Below the pieces are notes generated by a model. It searched no databases. It was given only the letters and a program-made list of their open reading frames with translations, and had not been told where the DNA came from. The translations under genes were made by a program, and so were the position numbers. From NCBI GenBank assembly GCA_907163375.1, contig CAJQUW010014395.1, positions 372,001 to 436,000 on the forward strand: a stretch of DNA of 64,000 nucleotides, in the 5' to 3' direction. Below, one piece after another: positions 9,778-21,359 of the stretch. Positions within the stretch are counted from its first letter, which is position 1. Each line of letters opens with the position of its first letter. Origin of the DNA: Prostheceraeus crozeri (taxonomy: Eukaryota > Platyhelminthes > Polycladida > Euryleptidae).

Positions 9778-9829
9778 TAAAACCCTAAATCCAACCGTAG
9801 AGGAGCCTAGCCTTGGATGATGGACTTTA
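9778..9829. ncRNA. Candidate precursor-like RNA hairpin (right-arm copy)
   Basis: Exact mirror of 3945-3996. On the plus strand it reads from TAAAACCC through CCGTAGAGGAGCC to GGACTTTA. Confidence 0.4.
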
Positions 9830-10313
9830 CAACCCACGCGATTCAATGTCATGGAATTACACTCAACGTGTGTGACAACATCTGGTTTTATAAAACATTC
9901 AACACTTATTCCTATCCATCTCACTTTTATATCCAACATGTTAAACTTAGATTTGATGTCAACCACTCAAGTCGTCAAAAACTTGCAGGCGTTGTCTAAT
10001 ATTCAATTCATTCTGTACACAGATTCGCTTTACTTCACATCCAAAGTTAATGACCACCTAACAGATGGATTCACTCTGTATTTACACTTCACCGTTTGTG
10101 AAAAGACTGTCACATAAAACATTTTACACACTGCAGTCCGGATCTCAACTAAGGATAAAAACATTCTAGTGCTGTGGTGAACACTGTTTTCATATAACAT
10201 TCTAAACTCTCATTGCAGTAGAAAACTGCTTTTAGTAAACCTGATGAAGCGAATCTAACAGTCATGGAGTTTGAATTTTCTAATAGGGAAACATTTGCCA
10301 ACTGTCACCAATA

Positions 10314-10532
10314 AAACTTTCTAACACTGTGAAAGTAAGTTACAAGACAATCTACACTGTGCAGTAAAACCTTTTCGATAAAACTTTCTAACACTGTGAA
10401 AGTAAGTTACAAGACAATCTACACTGTGCAGTAAAACCTTTTCGATAAAACTTTCTAGTGCTGTGAAAGTAAGTTACAAGACAATCTACACTGTGCAGTA
10501 AAACCTTTTCGATAAAACTTTCTAGTGCTGTG
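10314..10532. repeat. 67-bp tandem repeat (right-arm mirror)
   Basis: Mirror of 3242-3460, same 67-bp period. Confidence 0.9.
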
Positions 10533-10578
10533 ATGAGTTCGGTCAGTCATACAACGTCAATGATCAAACATTATTTTC

Positions 10579-11380
10579 ACAAACGTGTGTCGCGGTAATA
10601 TTATTTGACTACACTAACGCCTACATTTCATAACACTTGTGTTTCATAAAACGCCATGATCAAATTTTCGAACTATACATCAACCTGTGTTGCAGTAAAA
10701 CCTTTGTACAACATGATACACTTTCTGATTAGACTTACGAATACAACTTCAATGATCAAACTCTCTAACTATACATCAACCTGTGTAGCAGTAAAACCTT
10801 TATACAACATGATAAAGTTTCTGACTACACTAACTTTGCTTTTTCAAACCATGATACACTTTCTGATGACACTCACGAATACAACTTCGATGATCAGACT
10901 TTACTTTCTCTAACATGAGTTGTAGTAAAAACTAGTTGACTACACTAACGCTTACATTTTATGACATGTGTGTTTCATAAAACATCATGATCAAACTTTT
11001 CTAACTATACATCAACCTGTGCTGCAGTAAAACCTTTGTACAACATGATACACTTTCTGATTAGACTTACGAATACAACTTCAATGATCAAACTCTCTAA
11101 CTATACATCAACCTGTGTAGCAGTAAAACCTTTATACAACATGATAAAGTTTCTGACTACACTAACTTTGCTTTTTCAAACCATGATACACTTTCTGATG
11201 ACACTCACGAATACAACTTCGATGATCAGACTTTACTTTCTCTAACATGAGTTGTAGTAAAAACTAGTTGACTACACTAACGCTTACATTTTATGACATG
11301 TGTGTTTCATAAAACATCATGATCAAACTTTTCTAACTATACATCAACCTGTGCTGCAGTAAAACCTTTGTACAACATGT
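10579..11380. repeat. 332-bp tandem repeat (right-arm mirror)
   Basis: Mirror of 2394-3195, same 332-bp period. Confidence 0.9.
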
Positions 11381-11607
11381 TAGTTTCTGATGACACTGAC
11401 AAGAGCTTGTTCACTAGCGAAGAGAGAAGTCTGTTGTGTTGCGTGTGGCGCATGAATGTCCTCCCTTCATTCCATTCATCATTTTTCTTCCCCTCTGCAT
11501 TCCATATCCGTAGATATGTGGCGGGCTTGGGACCGCTTTAGCTGCATTAGAAGGTTGGCCCTTAAGAGAGCCCATGGGTCGTTCTCGGGACGTGGGATGT
11601 GGTGGGC

Positions 11608-12790
11608 TTATGACTTTTTCAGTTGGCCTGCAATGAAAGAAGTAAGAATGAGAAAGATGGTACAATGTTATGTTCCAGTCATAATACTTACGAAATTTGT
11701 GCGGCTTCCTATAATCTACACGGATGTCCTCCTTGTGATGTATTTTGATGTGATAACATCGGACATCCGTGCAGTTAAAACATTCTTGTGATGTATCAGG
11801 AGTCACATCTCCATAAATTAATGGCCGCTCCGGGACATAGCCCACCACAGGAATGTGAAGGGCGGTGACCGTTTCAGGCGACACTTCCGACTGCATACTC
11901 AACTGACGCTCCAACACTCTCACTCGTTCCATCGCCTCTTCCTTCAACTCACGCTCTCGACAGACCGACTTCTCACAACTCTCCAACTTCGACTCAAGCG
12001 TCTCCCTCAACTTTCTCTCATTCACCAACTTCTGCCTCGCCTCAAACAACTCTCTCTTCACACTCGCAAAGTCCTCCGACTCTCTCTTCAAGCGATCCCT
12101 TTCCACAGTCACTTCTTTCAACGTACACTTTGCAGCATTCAACTTTCCCTGCAACCTGTCACACTCATTCCTCACATTCCCATACGCCAGCGCATCATTC
12201 TTCGTCAACACCACTTTACTCGGCACACTCGACTGACTCACTCTCACAACACAATTAGGCATCACACGCTCATCTCTCGGCGACGATTGAGCCCGTGGCT
12301 TTGCCAGTGGCTCAATCGACGCGACAGCTCGCTCAAGCTCAACATCATCACTCAACCTCTCAACACACCCCTTCTTCGTTACAACGCTCTCCATAGCCTC
12401 ATCGTCATCATCATCATCACTCTCGACAATCAACTTCCTCTTTACTTTACTCGCCACTTCATCATCATCCAAATCCACATTCACGACTGGGGAACGTACT
12501 GGTTCGCCTTGAACAAATGCGCTCCCCCGCTCACCACTCAACACTTGACTCATCATTTCCTTCCCAATCACACGCAGAGGACAATTGGCATGAGCCTTCA
12601 CAAACTCGACATCATACGCACTACAACGAACATCACACCACACACAATACATCACCATCAACACATCATCATGCTTCATCTCACCCTTCGTCACTCTCGC
12701 CAAGACGTGGCGCCTGAAACGGTCACCGCGGAAGGGCATGCCGCAACTACACTTAAAAATTTGTAATTTTTTATTGCATTCCTTCGTCAT
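11608..12790 (-). CDS. Cys/His-rich, acidic, coiled-coil protein (spliced; right-arm copy)
   Basis: Exact mirror of 984-2166: coding exon 12790-11692, 64-nt intron 11691-11628, final exon 11627-11608 with the stop. The noncoding 5' intron is 12995-12798 and the TATA box 13053-13047. The translation is identical to the left copy, so the gene exists twice per element in opposite orientations, as genes do in the terminal or internal repeats of some large DNA viruses. Domains are as described for the left copy. Confidence 0.75.
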
Positions 12791-13046
12791 TTTCAAACTG
12801 AAAAGAGAAGAAATAATGTGTTAAATTGAGACACATTTTAGTGCTCATAAGAGGAGATCGTTAAAGGATCTCATCTAAAGTCACAGCTTGATAAAAACGT
12901 TTATGTGAAGCTATTACTGTATCTGCATTAAGACAGAATAATCCTAAGTTCTAAATATTTCAAAGTTTGATAGCAAACTTCGACAGAGCACTCACCGTTC
13001 GTCTTACAACTTGAAACAGGAGTGAAGCCTAGAGAGAAGCAGTGAC

Positions 13047-13053
13047 TTATATA
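13047..13053 (-). promoter_or_regulatory. TATA box of right-arm gene
   Basis: Mirror of 721-727. Confidence 0.65.
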
Positions 13054-13773
13054 CCCTCCCGACACAAAGCCTTGCCTTGGTCTTTCTAAATTTAGTCATG
13101 CTTTTAACTTGACAACGACGCTTTTACCAAATTTGGACAACACATCGACAGTTACTGGGCTATCAGTCGTGAAGGCCCATGCTATACAAAGACAGAATCG
13201 ATAGTCGCCCAGTGCTATCACAAAGACAACTTCGCTTAGAGGAAAGACAAGTTAAGCTGATGAATCCGTCACAGGCATTTCTCAGAGGGGATCTTATCCC
13301 AACTCCAAGACCTCGACCCACAAATCTAACCTCGAGCGGACAGAGCGTGCGTCATGTCACTGTGTTGGTATCCGGGCCCCGATTTTGACATGAAAATCGG
13401 TGGAGTTATTTACATCAGGAAACAAGTCTCGAGCCGAAGCTCGCCTCTGACAACTTTGTAAATGTCTTAGTTGAATTCAGCAGGGTCGAAAACCCCAGAA
13501 AACCTCCAAAACTAGTGAATTTAAATTTTTCAACTTTTTAGCACTACTTACAACATTTTATAAGTAGTCTATCACTTAAAGCAGGTCAATAGCAACCGAA
13601 CCTTTTTTGAATCAAGTCAAACGGACTTGTAGAAGCAAAGTTACAAGCCTTTAAAGTTTTGGAGTCTTTTATGGCCTGGAGACGAAGGCCATCTCCTGGC
13701 GAACCTCTAAGTCTGACGCCTTAGCTGAGTTCAGCAATGAAATTTTCTAAGTCGGTTTCTTACAGAAACCGGG

Positions 13774-14286
13774 GATTTGGAATGTCCGAAGCTATCATCG
13801 GAGCTCAGAGAGACGACCTACCTCTGACAATCGCTCTCGTCTTAATGACAAGTCTCTGTCGGTTCCCAGCTTATATAGTGTGTGGCGATCAGCTGATGAC
13901 GTAACACCCATCATCCAAAAACTTTAAACCCGTCTATCTCCGGTTCTAGTGCTCCGATTGACTCCAAATTTTGAGTGTCACGTTTTCTCGCTCTCCCCTT
14001 TCATTTAAGACATCCCTCGACCCTCTACGATGACCAGAAGCCGAGATGAAAAAACTCTGTCGTTTTTTCAAAAAGTTCCAAAATCTTGGAAAATGCACAA
14101 AAACTCGATTTTTAACAGGCTCTCATTTGGAAACGGAGCCTGTCACGCATCTGAAAAGAGGAGATCCTAGAGAACAAAGTGCGGTCTTGCCGCTAAAAGA
14201 AACCCGAGCTCTTCATTCACTTCCAATCCTCCACAATTCATCGTCCAAGTTGGCAAAAAAAAAGCGACATTTCACATTTGGACTTG
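13774..14286. other. Spacer between inverted repeat and tandem array
   Basis: About 510 bp with no partner in the window. It includes a TATATAG at about 13874 and a 106-aa frame (14046-14366) that runs into the repeat array, so it is not credible as a gene. GC content resembles the arms, so it may belong to the same element. Confidence 0.5.
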
Positions 14287-16606
14287 AAAAAATCCTAAGT
14301 GTCGAGACCACCGTAGTGAAAATTTTCGAAAAAATTTTTTGGACGAATTTCAACCTGAAACCTTGATAGAAGTTTGTTTCACATGATTCTGAACAACTTT
14401 GGTCTTTTCGACCAATTTGGTCAGTTGAGTCGTTGGGGGGGGGGGGGGCGGTTTTTTCACCGAAACTTCACCGACCCAACTTTTGACGACAAACACGATG
14501 GGATGGGTCTCGGAGCTCAATTCCAACATTTTGAAAAAAAATTTTTTTTTTTTTTTCATGAAAAAATCCTAAGTGTCGAGACCACCGTAGTGAAAATTTT
14601 CGAAAAAATTTTTTGGACGAATTTCAACCTGAAACCTTGATAGAAGTTTGTTTCACATGATTCTGAACAACTTTGGTCTTTTCGACCAATTTGGTCAGTT
14701 GAGTCGTTGGGGGGGGGGGGCGGTTTTTTCACCGAAACTTCACCGACCCAACTTTTGACGACAAACACGATGGGATGGGTCTCGGAGCTCAATTCCAACA
14801 TTTTGAAAAAAAAATTTTTTTTTTTTCATGAAAAAATCCTAAGTGTCGAGACCACCGTAGTGAAAATTTTCGAAAAAATTTTTTGGACGAATTTCAACCT
14901 GAAACCTTGATAGAAGTTTGTTTCACATGATTCTGAACAACTTTGGTCTTTTCGACCAATTTGGTCAGTTGAGTCGTTGGGGGGGGGGGGGGGGCGGTTT
15001 TTTCACCGAAACTTCACCGACCCAACTTTTGACGACAAACACGATGGGATGGGTCTCGGAGCTCAATTCCAACATTTTGAAAAAAATTTTTTTTTTTTTC
15101 ATGAAAAAATCCTAAGTGTCGAGACCACCGTAGTGAAAATTTTCGAAAAAATTTTTTGGACGAATTTCAACCTGAAACCTTGATAGAAGTTTGTTTCACA
15201 TGATTCTGAACAACTTTGGTCTTTTCGACCAATTTGGTCAGTTGAGTCGTTGGGGGGGGGGGGGGCGGTTTTTTCACCGAAACTTCACCGACCCAACTTT
15301 TGACGACAAACACGATGGGATGGGTCTCGGAGCTCAATTCCAACATTTTGAAAATTTTTTTTTTTTTCATGAAAAAATCCTAAGTGTCGAGACCACCGTA
15401 GTGAAAATTTTCGAAAAAATTTTTTGGACGAATTTCAACCTGAAACCTTGATAGAAGTTTGTTTCACATGATTCTGAACAACTTTGGTCTTTTCGACCAA
15501 TTTGGTCAGTTGAGTCGTTGGGGGGGGGGGGCGGTTTTTTCACCGAAACTTCACCGACCCAACTTTTGACGACAAACACGATGGGATGGGTCTCGGAGCT
15601 CAATTCCAACATTTTGAAAAAAAATTTTTTTTTTTTCATGAAAAAATCCTAAGTGTCGAGACCACCGTAGTGAAAATTTTCGAAAAAATTTTTTGGACGA
15701 ATTTCAACCTGAAACCTTGATAGAAGTTTGTTTCACATGATTCTGAACAACTTTGGTCTTTTCGACCAATTTGGTCAGTTGAGTCGTTGGGGGGGGGGCG
15801 GTTTTTTCACCGAAACTTCACCGACCCAACTTTTGACGACAAACACGATGGGATGGGTCTCGGAGCTCAATTCCAACATTTAGAAAAAAAAATTTTTTTT
15901 TCATGAAAAAATCCTAAGTGTCGAGACCACCGTAGTGAAAATTTTCGAAAAAATTTTTTGGACGAATTTCAACCTGAAACCTTGATAGAAGTTTGTTTCA
16001 CATGATTCTGAACAACTTTGGTCTTTTCGACCAATTTGGTCAGTTGAGTCGTTGGGGGGGGGGGGCGGTTTTTTCACCGAAACTTCACCGACCCAACTTT
16101 TGACGACAAACACGATGGGATGGGTCTCGGAGCTCAATTCCAACATTTAGAAAAAAAAATTTTTTTTTTCATGAAAAAATCCTAAGTGTCGAGACCACCG
16201 TAGTGAAAATTTTCGAAAAAATTTTTTGGACGAATTTCAACCTGAAACCTTGATAGAAGTTTGTTTCACATGATTCTGAACAACTTTGGTCTTTTCGACC
16301 AATTTGGTCAGTTGAGTCGTTGGGGGGGGGGGGCGGTTTTTTCACCGAAACTTCACCGACCCAACTTTTGACGACAAACACGATGGGATGGGTCTCGGAG
16401 CTCAATTCCAACATTTTGAAAATTTTTTTTTTTTCATGAAAAAATCCTAAGTGTCGAGACCACCGTAGTGAAAATTTTCGAAAAAATTTTTTGGACGAAT
16501 TTCAACCTGAAACCTTGATAGAAGTTTGTTTCACATGATTCTGAACAACTTTGGTCTTTTCGACCAATTTAGTCAGTTGAGTCGTTGGGGGGGGGGGGGG
16601 GCGGTT
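14287..16606. repeat. About 270-bp tandem array, nine units, with long G runs
   Basis: GTCGAGACCACCGTAG recurs at 14301, 14575, 14845, 15118, 15386, 15655, 15920, 16188 and 16453 (steps 265-274). Units are nearly identical; length differences come from a G run (roughly 9-18) after GAGTCGTT and from A and T runs before TCATGAAAAAATCC. The ninth unit is cut after its G run. The many 60-90 aa frames here are repeat artefacts. Confidence 0.95.
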
Positions 16607-16659
16607 TTCTCCTCACGGACCCATTCCTCCCAACACATCCTTGGCCATGTCCCTCACAC

Positions 16660-16800
16660 TGCATTTCACATTTTGCACTTGCAGCCGCCTGATGACTCCG
16701 CCTTTCACCATTTGCACTTGCGTTCAGCCTGATGACTCAGCCTTTCACATTTTGCACTTGCGGCCGCCTGATGACTCAGCATTTCACAATTTGCACTTGA
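16660..16800. repeat. About 40-bp minisatellite
   Basis: Four copies of a unit containing TTTCAC(A/C)ATTTGCACTTG and CCTGATGACTC directly follow the truncated ninth unit of the 270-bp array. Confidence 0.8.
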
Positions 16801-16943
16801 ATTTGCAATGTGCTTACTACTTGTGATTTAGTGTTTACTTCTTTGTAGAACTTTAGAACTATGATACCCAAATGGGTTCTATCTTTTTTAAATGGCCAGC
16901 ATAAAAAATACAGCTTTATGGGCACTGCATGATTTGCATTTAT

Positions 16944-19900
16944 TCACAGGCCTATCGCAGGACTACAAGTTTTTTTGATGAAAAATAAAGCAGCGATCCT
17001 GTATTCACTCGCGAATATCAATGTCAGTGCCACTTTTATCCCTCTTCTATCAATAGTTGGATCATCTAACTTTCTCACAATTTCCCAGGGAGATATCACG
17101 GAACAATCAGTTACAAGAGAATCGACGAATTCATTAAATCGTCCTCTAAACGTGTATTGCTTCAAAAAACGAACACGAAAATCCCCATTCTCAAATCTGC
17201 TGGTAATCTGAGCTACGAAATGTTTTTTCCTGTTGTCACCCGTTTCGAGACCAACAAGTATCCAATCATCGGATTTGAGTGGGACTGCAACCACAGGAGA
17301 TGAGCTTGTGGACAATTCAGGACACGTTGTGAGATCACTTTCATTTGTTTTGTCAAACGTGTCAAGTCCACCACTGCTGCAATTATTTGCGTAATTAAAT
17401 GTCCTTGGATTGAAGCAACCACAAGAGGATTTGCAGTGGCAAGCCAAGTCTCTAATAAGATATCCATTTTGAGCCGACCATTTTAGGTAATGACATTTCG
17501 AAATACCTGAAATTTTGAATTTCATGCTTATGACATCGAAAAGCGTTTTTGAAAGCATGAAAATATAGGCAGGCCTAAAGAAGCAATTTCTAGCGTGACA
17601 CACGGGGAAAATAAAAATGACGTGTATAGGCCTATAACCTATCTCGTGATGCATTCATGATGTCAAAATAATGAATAAAAATTCTAGGCCCTAGATCAAA
17701 TGTGATTTTATGCATAAAATCTACCAAGCTCTCAATTTTTCTTCTTTATATCAAGTTCAAGCAATTATCATTATGAGACCTCTACAGCAGAATGATTTTT
17801 TCAATAGGCCTGGTCAATGTTTGCAGTCAGAAGCTATAGGAAGAGGCTTGATAATGTAGCTTTATACCTACTGAATGAGCAAGACTAGAAGGCAACAACA
17901 GTTCATTTCTATTCATGTCGCTCTTCGTAGATAGGTTACATGTAGGCCACGGTCGGTAAAAATGCAGCAAGTCCTGCAGTTGAATTTTGATCGTCAATCA
18001 TCAGAGTAAGCATTCATATCTACACAAAAACTGACATGATAAAATATAAAATAACTCACCCTTCATGTCAGGCAAGTTTGACTTCCAATATATCTTTCTG
18101 TCGATTTCCTCTTTGGACACAGTGGTTATCAAAATATCCACATTTTTTGTCAAATCGCATAAATCTCCCAGGTTATCAATAAACTCTCCACTCGAAACAT
18201 GCGAATCCCATGTTCGTTTCAAAACAGCGCCGACGCCATCCGCTGCGCTTTTACCGTGCCCACTCTCACTGAAATACCATTCTAGAGAATCGATATGCAA
18301 AAAATCGCAAAGTCGAGCAAGAAGCTGAACAGTAAAACGGTTACGGTACTGTAAACTAGGGCTATCAGAGAAGATGATCAATTTCTTTACATATGTCCTG
18401 TCAATCAAATCGAGAGCTTTGTGAATATGTGTCACCACTGTTTCGGCTGTTTTCCGCCTGTCCGTACTTAATGTCGCAAAACATTTCGGTTCCTCATTTT
18501 GTGCATATGCTACTCCTTGGTGAATAGTAATGTGCTCATTGTAGCCGAAGTGTGCCGATTGGACTTCATTCCCAAATTTCATTGTGTAATTTTCACTGAA
18601 ATCCACCAGCAAACAGATTTCATCTGTTGACATCATTTGCTTCGCTAGCCTCATTTCATGATATTGGTTAGTGAATGAGAATTGGTGATATGCATTTCCA
18701 TCGCAGTTTCACATTTCAGAGCTAGCTTCTGGACTGAATCAGTGAGTTGAACACGCTTGGTGACTGCTACCGAGACTTCTCTGTCTTTGATTCGCTGCCA
18801 TTGGACATAAGGAATTGTTGACAACGATGACAAAAATGACCCATCTTCCTCCCTTGGACACACACTCCTTGATTGACATTCTGGACACAGGCGCGAACAG
18901 CACAACTCTGAATAAGGCGAACATACAATTTGTCGAAGATTTTCAGACATACTTGATGACTTTAGAACTTTGATATTTCGTAATGCCTGGAGGAGCAATC
19001 GAGGATTTTCACATTTTATGCACATGCATAACTGTCTGTCAGAAAGCTTGGGCTTCACAACTTGTTTTGGCTTCAATGAAAAGAACAAGGACCGAGAAAT
19101 CTTTTCTATTGAATTTTCGGACATATATTTCATGTGCACGTCACTGATAGAAAACAGCGGATACCTCTTCTGAAAAGACTGTCGACGAATCCTAATAAAC
19201 TCTTTCTTCCCTGATGCAAGTCTGGAATTATCATCACGACAATAGAAGGAAATGACTGAGTGACGAATTGGATTTGACCGAGCAATGTTGATGGTAGCAT
19301 TATTTATGGTCCTGCAATCTGTCTGTAGCAACTCTCTCAGATGACTCTTGGCACCAAGAAACTTTCTACTGACGTCTTTTAGCGTGCTGGCTAATTTTCT
19401 GCGTATTTGGTACTTTCTCTTTATTGACTTTATCAGGGCCAGGTGAACATTTATCATCAACTTTACTTTTTTTTGAAGATTTCATGGCAATTTCTGATGA
19501 GGCATTTGGACCATCGTGATACAAAGGTAGGCCCACACTTCCACCTTGGGCTTTCAATCTCTCAATTCTCTTTTGAAATTTGCGCACTTGCTTTTGCAGT
19601 GCAATGTTTCTGTAATTTAGGAGTTTGACCTTTTCCCTCCTCTTTTTTATTTCTCGTTTTCTTACTGCACGCCTCTTTGAATCACTGGCAGATCTGGCAG
19701 AAGACAAACATGGAGATGATACTCTTGAATTTGTTGCGCTCACAGATTCTGGTTCATTTGGTTCATTTTGTAGAGATTGGTTTTTAGTTGCTCTGTACTC
19801 TCTCATGTACATGTATAGTTTTCTTTTTCTTGCAAGAAGACGTTTCTGCTTAGGATCACCGTTTTCCTTGCATTTGTGATAAGATCTTAGTGCTTGCTCC

Positions 19901-19992
19901 CTCACCTTCATCAAACGTTCTCCGCCATTTTTCTTTAACTTTTCTCGGTATCTCCTCTTTCTTTCAAGCATCTTTTGTCTATCAGGGGCCAT
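16944..19992 (-). pseudogene. Frameshifted transposase-like gene of an unnamed invertebrate family
   Basis: Reading from ATG at 19992: a basic Lys/Arg-rich N terminus and coiled coil to about 19400; a second frame (19460-18651) with FYCRDDNSR, a KRYPLFSI region and Cys pairs; a third frame (18654-18060) with DFSENY, FSDSPS and SHGKSAADGVG, which look like acidic catalytic positions of an RNase-H-fold nuclease; and an intron (18059-17507, GTGAGT to TTTCAG). The last exon, 17506-16944, has a CHCKSSCGC cluster and a small C-terminal domain. The order matches a multi-copy family I know from cnidarians and other invertebrates but cannot name. Frames change near 19400 and near 18690, so this copy is probably broken unless those are unseen introns or errors. 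Confidence 0.6.
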
Positions 19993-20508
19993 TTTGCAGA
20001 ATACAGCCGCTGTCGTTGTCGACATAGCATGAACTGATGATTTCGTGAAGCAGCAAAAATCTCTTTGTCTGAGAGCCATCCAATCACAGCTATTGCTTGT
20101 ACGACGACTCGATGACGTACACACGTCGATATCTTTTTACTTCGGAGTTCTATGTGATGCGCAGGATGTGTTTATTGTAGTCGAAGAATTTGTTTGAAAA
20201 GTGGTGACATCTTCGAAACGGAAAAATTTCTAAAAGGACCTTATCAGTGGTGACATATTTTAGCAAACCCTGATCATTCACAAAAGGAGGACTTCGTTCG
20301 TGTGGCGAAAGGTCTCTCAAACTAGCAAAAATTCAAGATAAATTTAGAGAATTATGTCTCAATGTTCGATAGCTCCCATCACTCTACAAAGTCAATTGTG
20401 AGCGCAAAATGTGCAGAATTCAGCTCACAATGCCCAAAAACTCACGAGACTAATAAAAAACACAATATATGGCTGATTTTGCTGAGGTGCTAACATAGAT
20501 AGAAATGC
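19993..20508. other. Upstream flank of the transposase-like gene
   Basis: The reading frame stays open upstream of the chosen ATG to 20124, but the sequence there is not basic like the family N terminus. No other gene seen. Confidence 0.4.
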
Positions 20509-20886
20509 GTAACTTGAGGGACGTCCCTCAAGTTACGTCCCTCAAGTTACAATCTGTGCGTTTCTTCAATCTCTATCAAAGTGCAATGACAATTGAGAGG
20601 AACTGAATGAACAATTTAGCAGATAGCTCATTGCCACTTCCTGACATACACTTGACTGAGTTCAAACTTTTTCCAGTTGTCCGGGAACTGGTGTCCCTCA
20701 AGTTACGAATTTGTGGTGTCAAATATCCTTCATTTTACCTTAAATTCATTCTCAACATTCATTCATGAGCAATGAGACCGATTTTCTTGCGTTCCTTGCT
20801 TCATGATCATATGATAGTTTACCACAAGTAGCTACTTCCATCAATATGCAGCTGCATCTTATAAAGCAAGGCGTCCCTCAAGTTAC
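20509..20886. repeat. Cluster of GTCCCTCAAGTTAC motifs
   Basis: The 14-mer occurs inverted at 20509-20522 and direct at 20523-20536, together a perfect 28-bp palindrome. Further direct copies are at 20537-20550, 20693-20706 and 20873-20886. Five exact copies in 380 bp suggest protein-binding sites, such as subterminal repeats of the neighbouring transposase-like element. Confidence 0.85.
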
Positions 20887-21357
20887 AAATTGCGCGAGTT
20901 TTTTAGCTACTATTTCCATGCGACAGCATCATAATCAATTCTGTTACCGTAGGTGAAGAGACTTTCAACTCCAATCGAATTTTTCTTTCAATTTCACTTC
21001 ATGGCAAAGCTAAATGCGAGAAAAGCAATCAATTACAGAAATACTTCGGTACTCTGCGAGTCTGTCCAAGATCGCAACTTACTTCATGCGACAAGGTATT
21101 TTCGGAATTTTTTTAAACCTTTACATCTCTGTGCACCACTTATGATAAAATAACTTTTAATTTTGTACGTGACCAAGTCCTATGGATCACATGAGTCACG
21201 ATAGAGAGCAAATCGGATTAAATACTATTGAACTTCACTCGACTAGGCAATGGGACAGAATTTTATTAAAAAGTGTAATCTATTCTGGATTTACCCAGAT
21301 GTTCGAATTGAGAAACGATCGAATACTAAAACAAAATATTTAAACTGCTAAGCCAAG
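20887..21357. other. No gene seen
   Basis: AT-rich. The 66-aa frame at 20953-21153 shows no motif. Confidence 0.5.
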
Positions 21358-21359
21358 TA

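Larger units (their letters stand above)
8724..13773 (-). repeat. Right arm of giant inverted repeat
   Basis: Mirror of 1-5049. It carries a complete second copy of the arm gene on the minus strand (11608-12790) with its promoter near 13047-13053, plus mirrored tandem arrays and hairpins. The sequence continues into 13774 onward without a visible partner, because the left arm is cut by the window edge. Near-perfect identity points to recent duplication, ongoing conversion between arms, or replication as an inverted structure. Confidence 0.97.

Noticed and set aside
9472..9780. 102-aa plus-strand frame in the right arm
   Set aside because: Its partner in the left arm is only 65 aa because of one homopolymer base; no selection on the frame.
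14287..16606. CRISPR array
   Set aside because: Units are contiguous tandem copies without unique spacers, and the DNA is eukaryotic.
14046..16732. Many 60-106 aa frames in the 270-bp array
   Set aside because: They repeat with the DNA unit and pass through G, A and T homopolymers of varying length.
18739..19879. Short frames on either strand within the transposase-like gene
   Set aside because: Overlap better-supported frames with family motifs.
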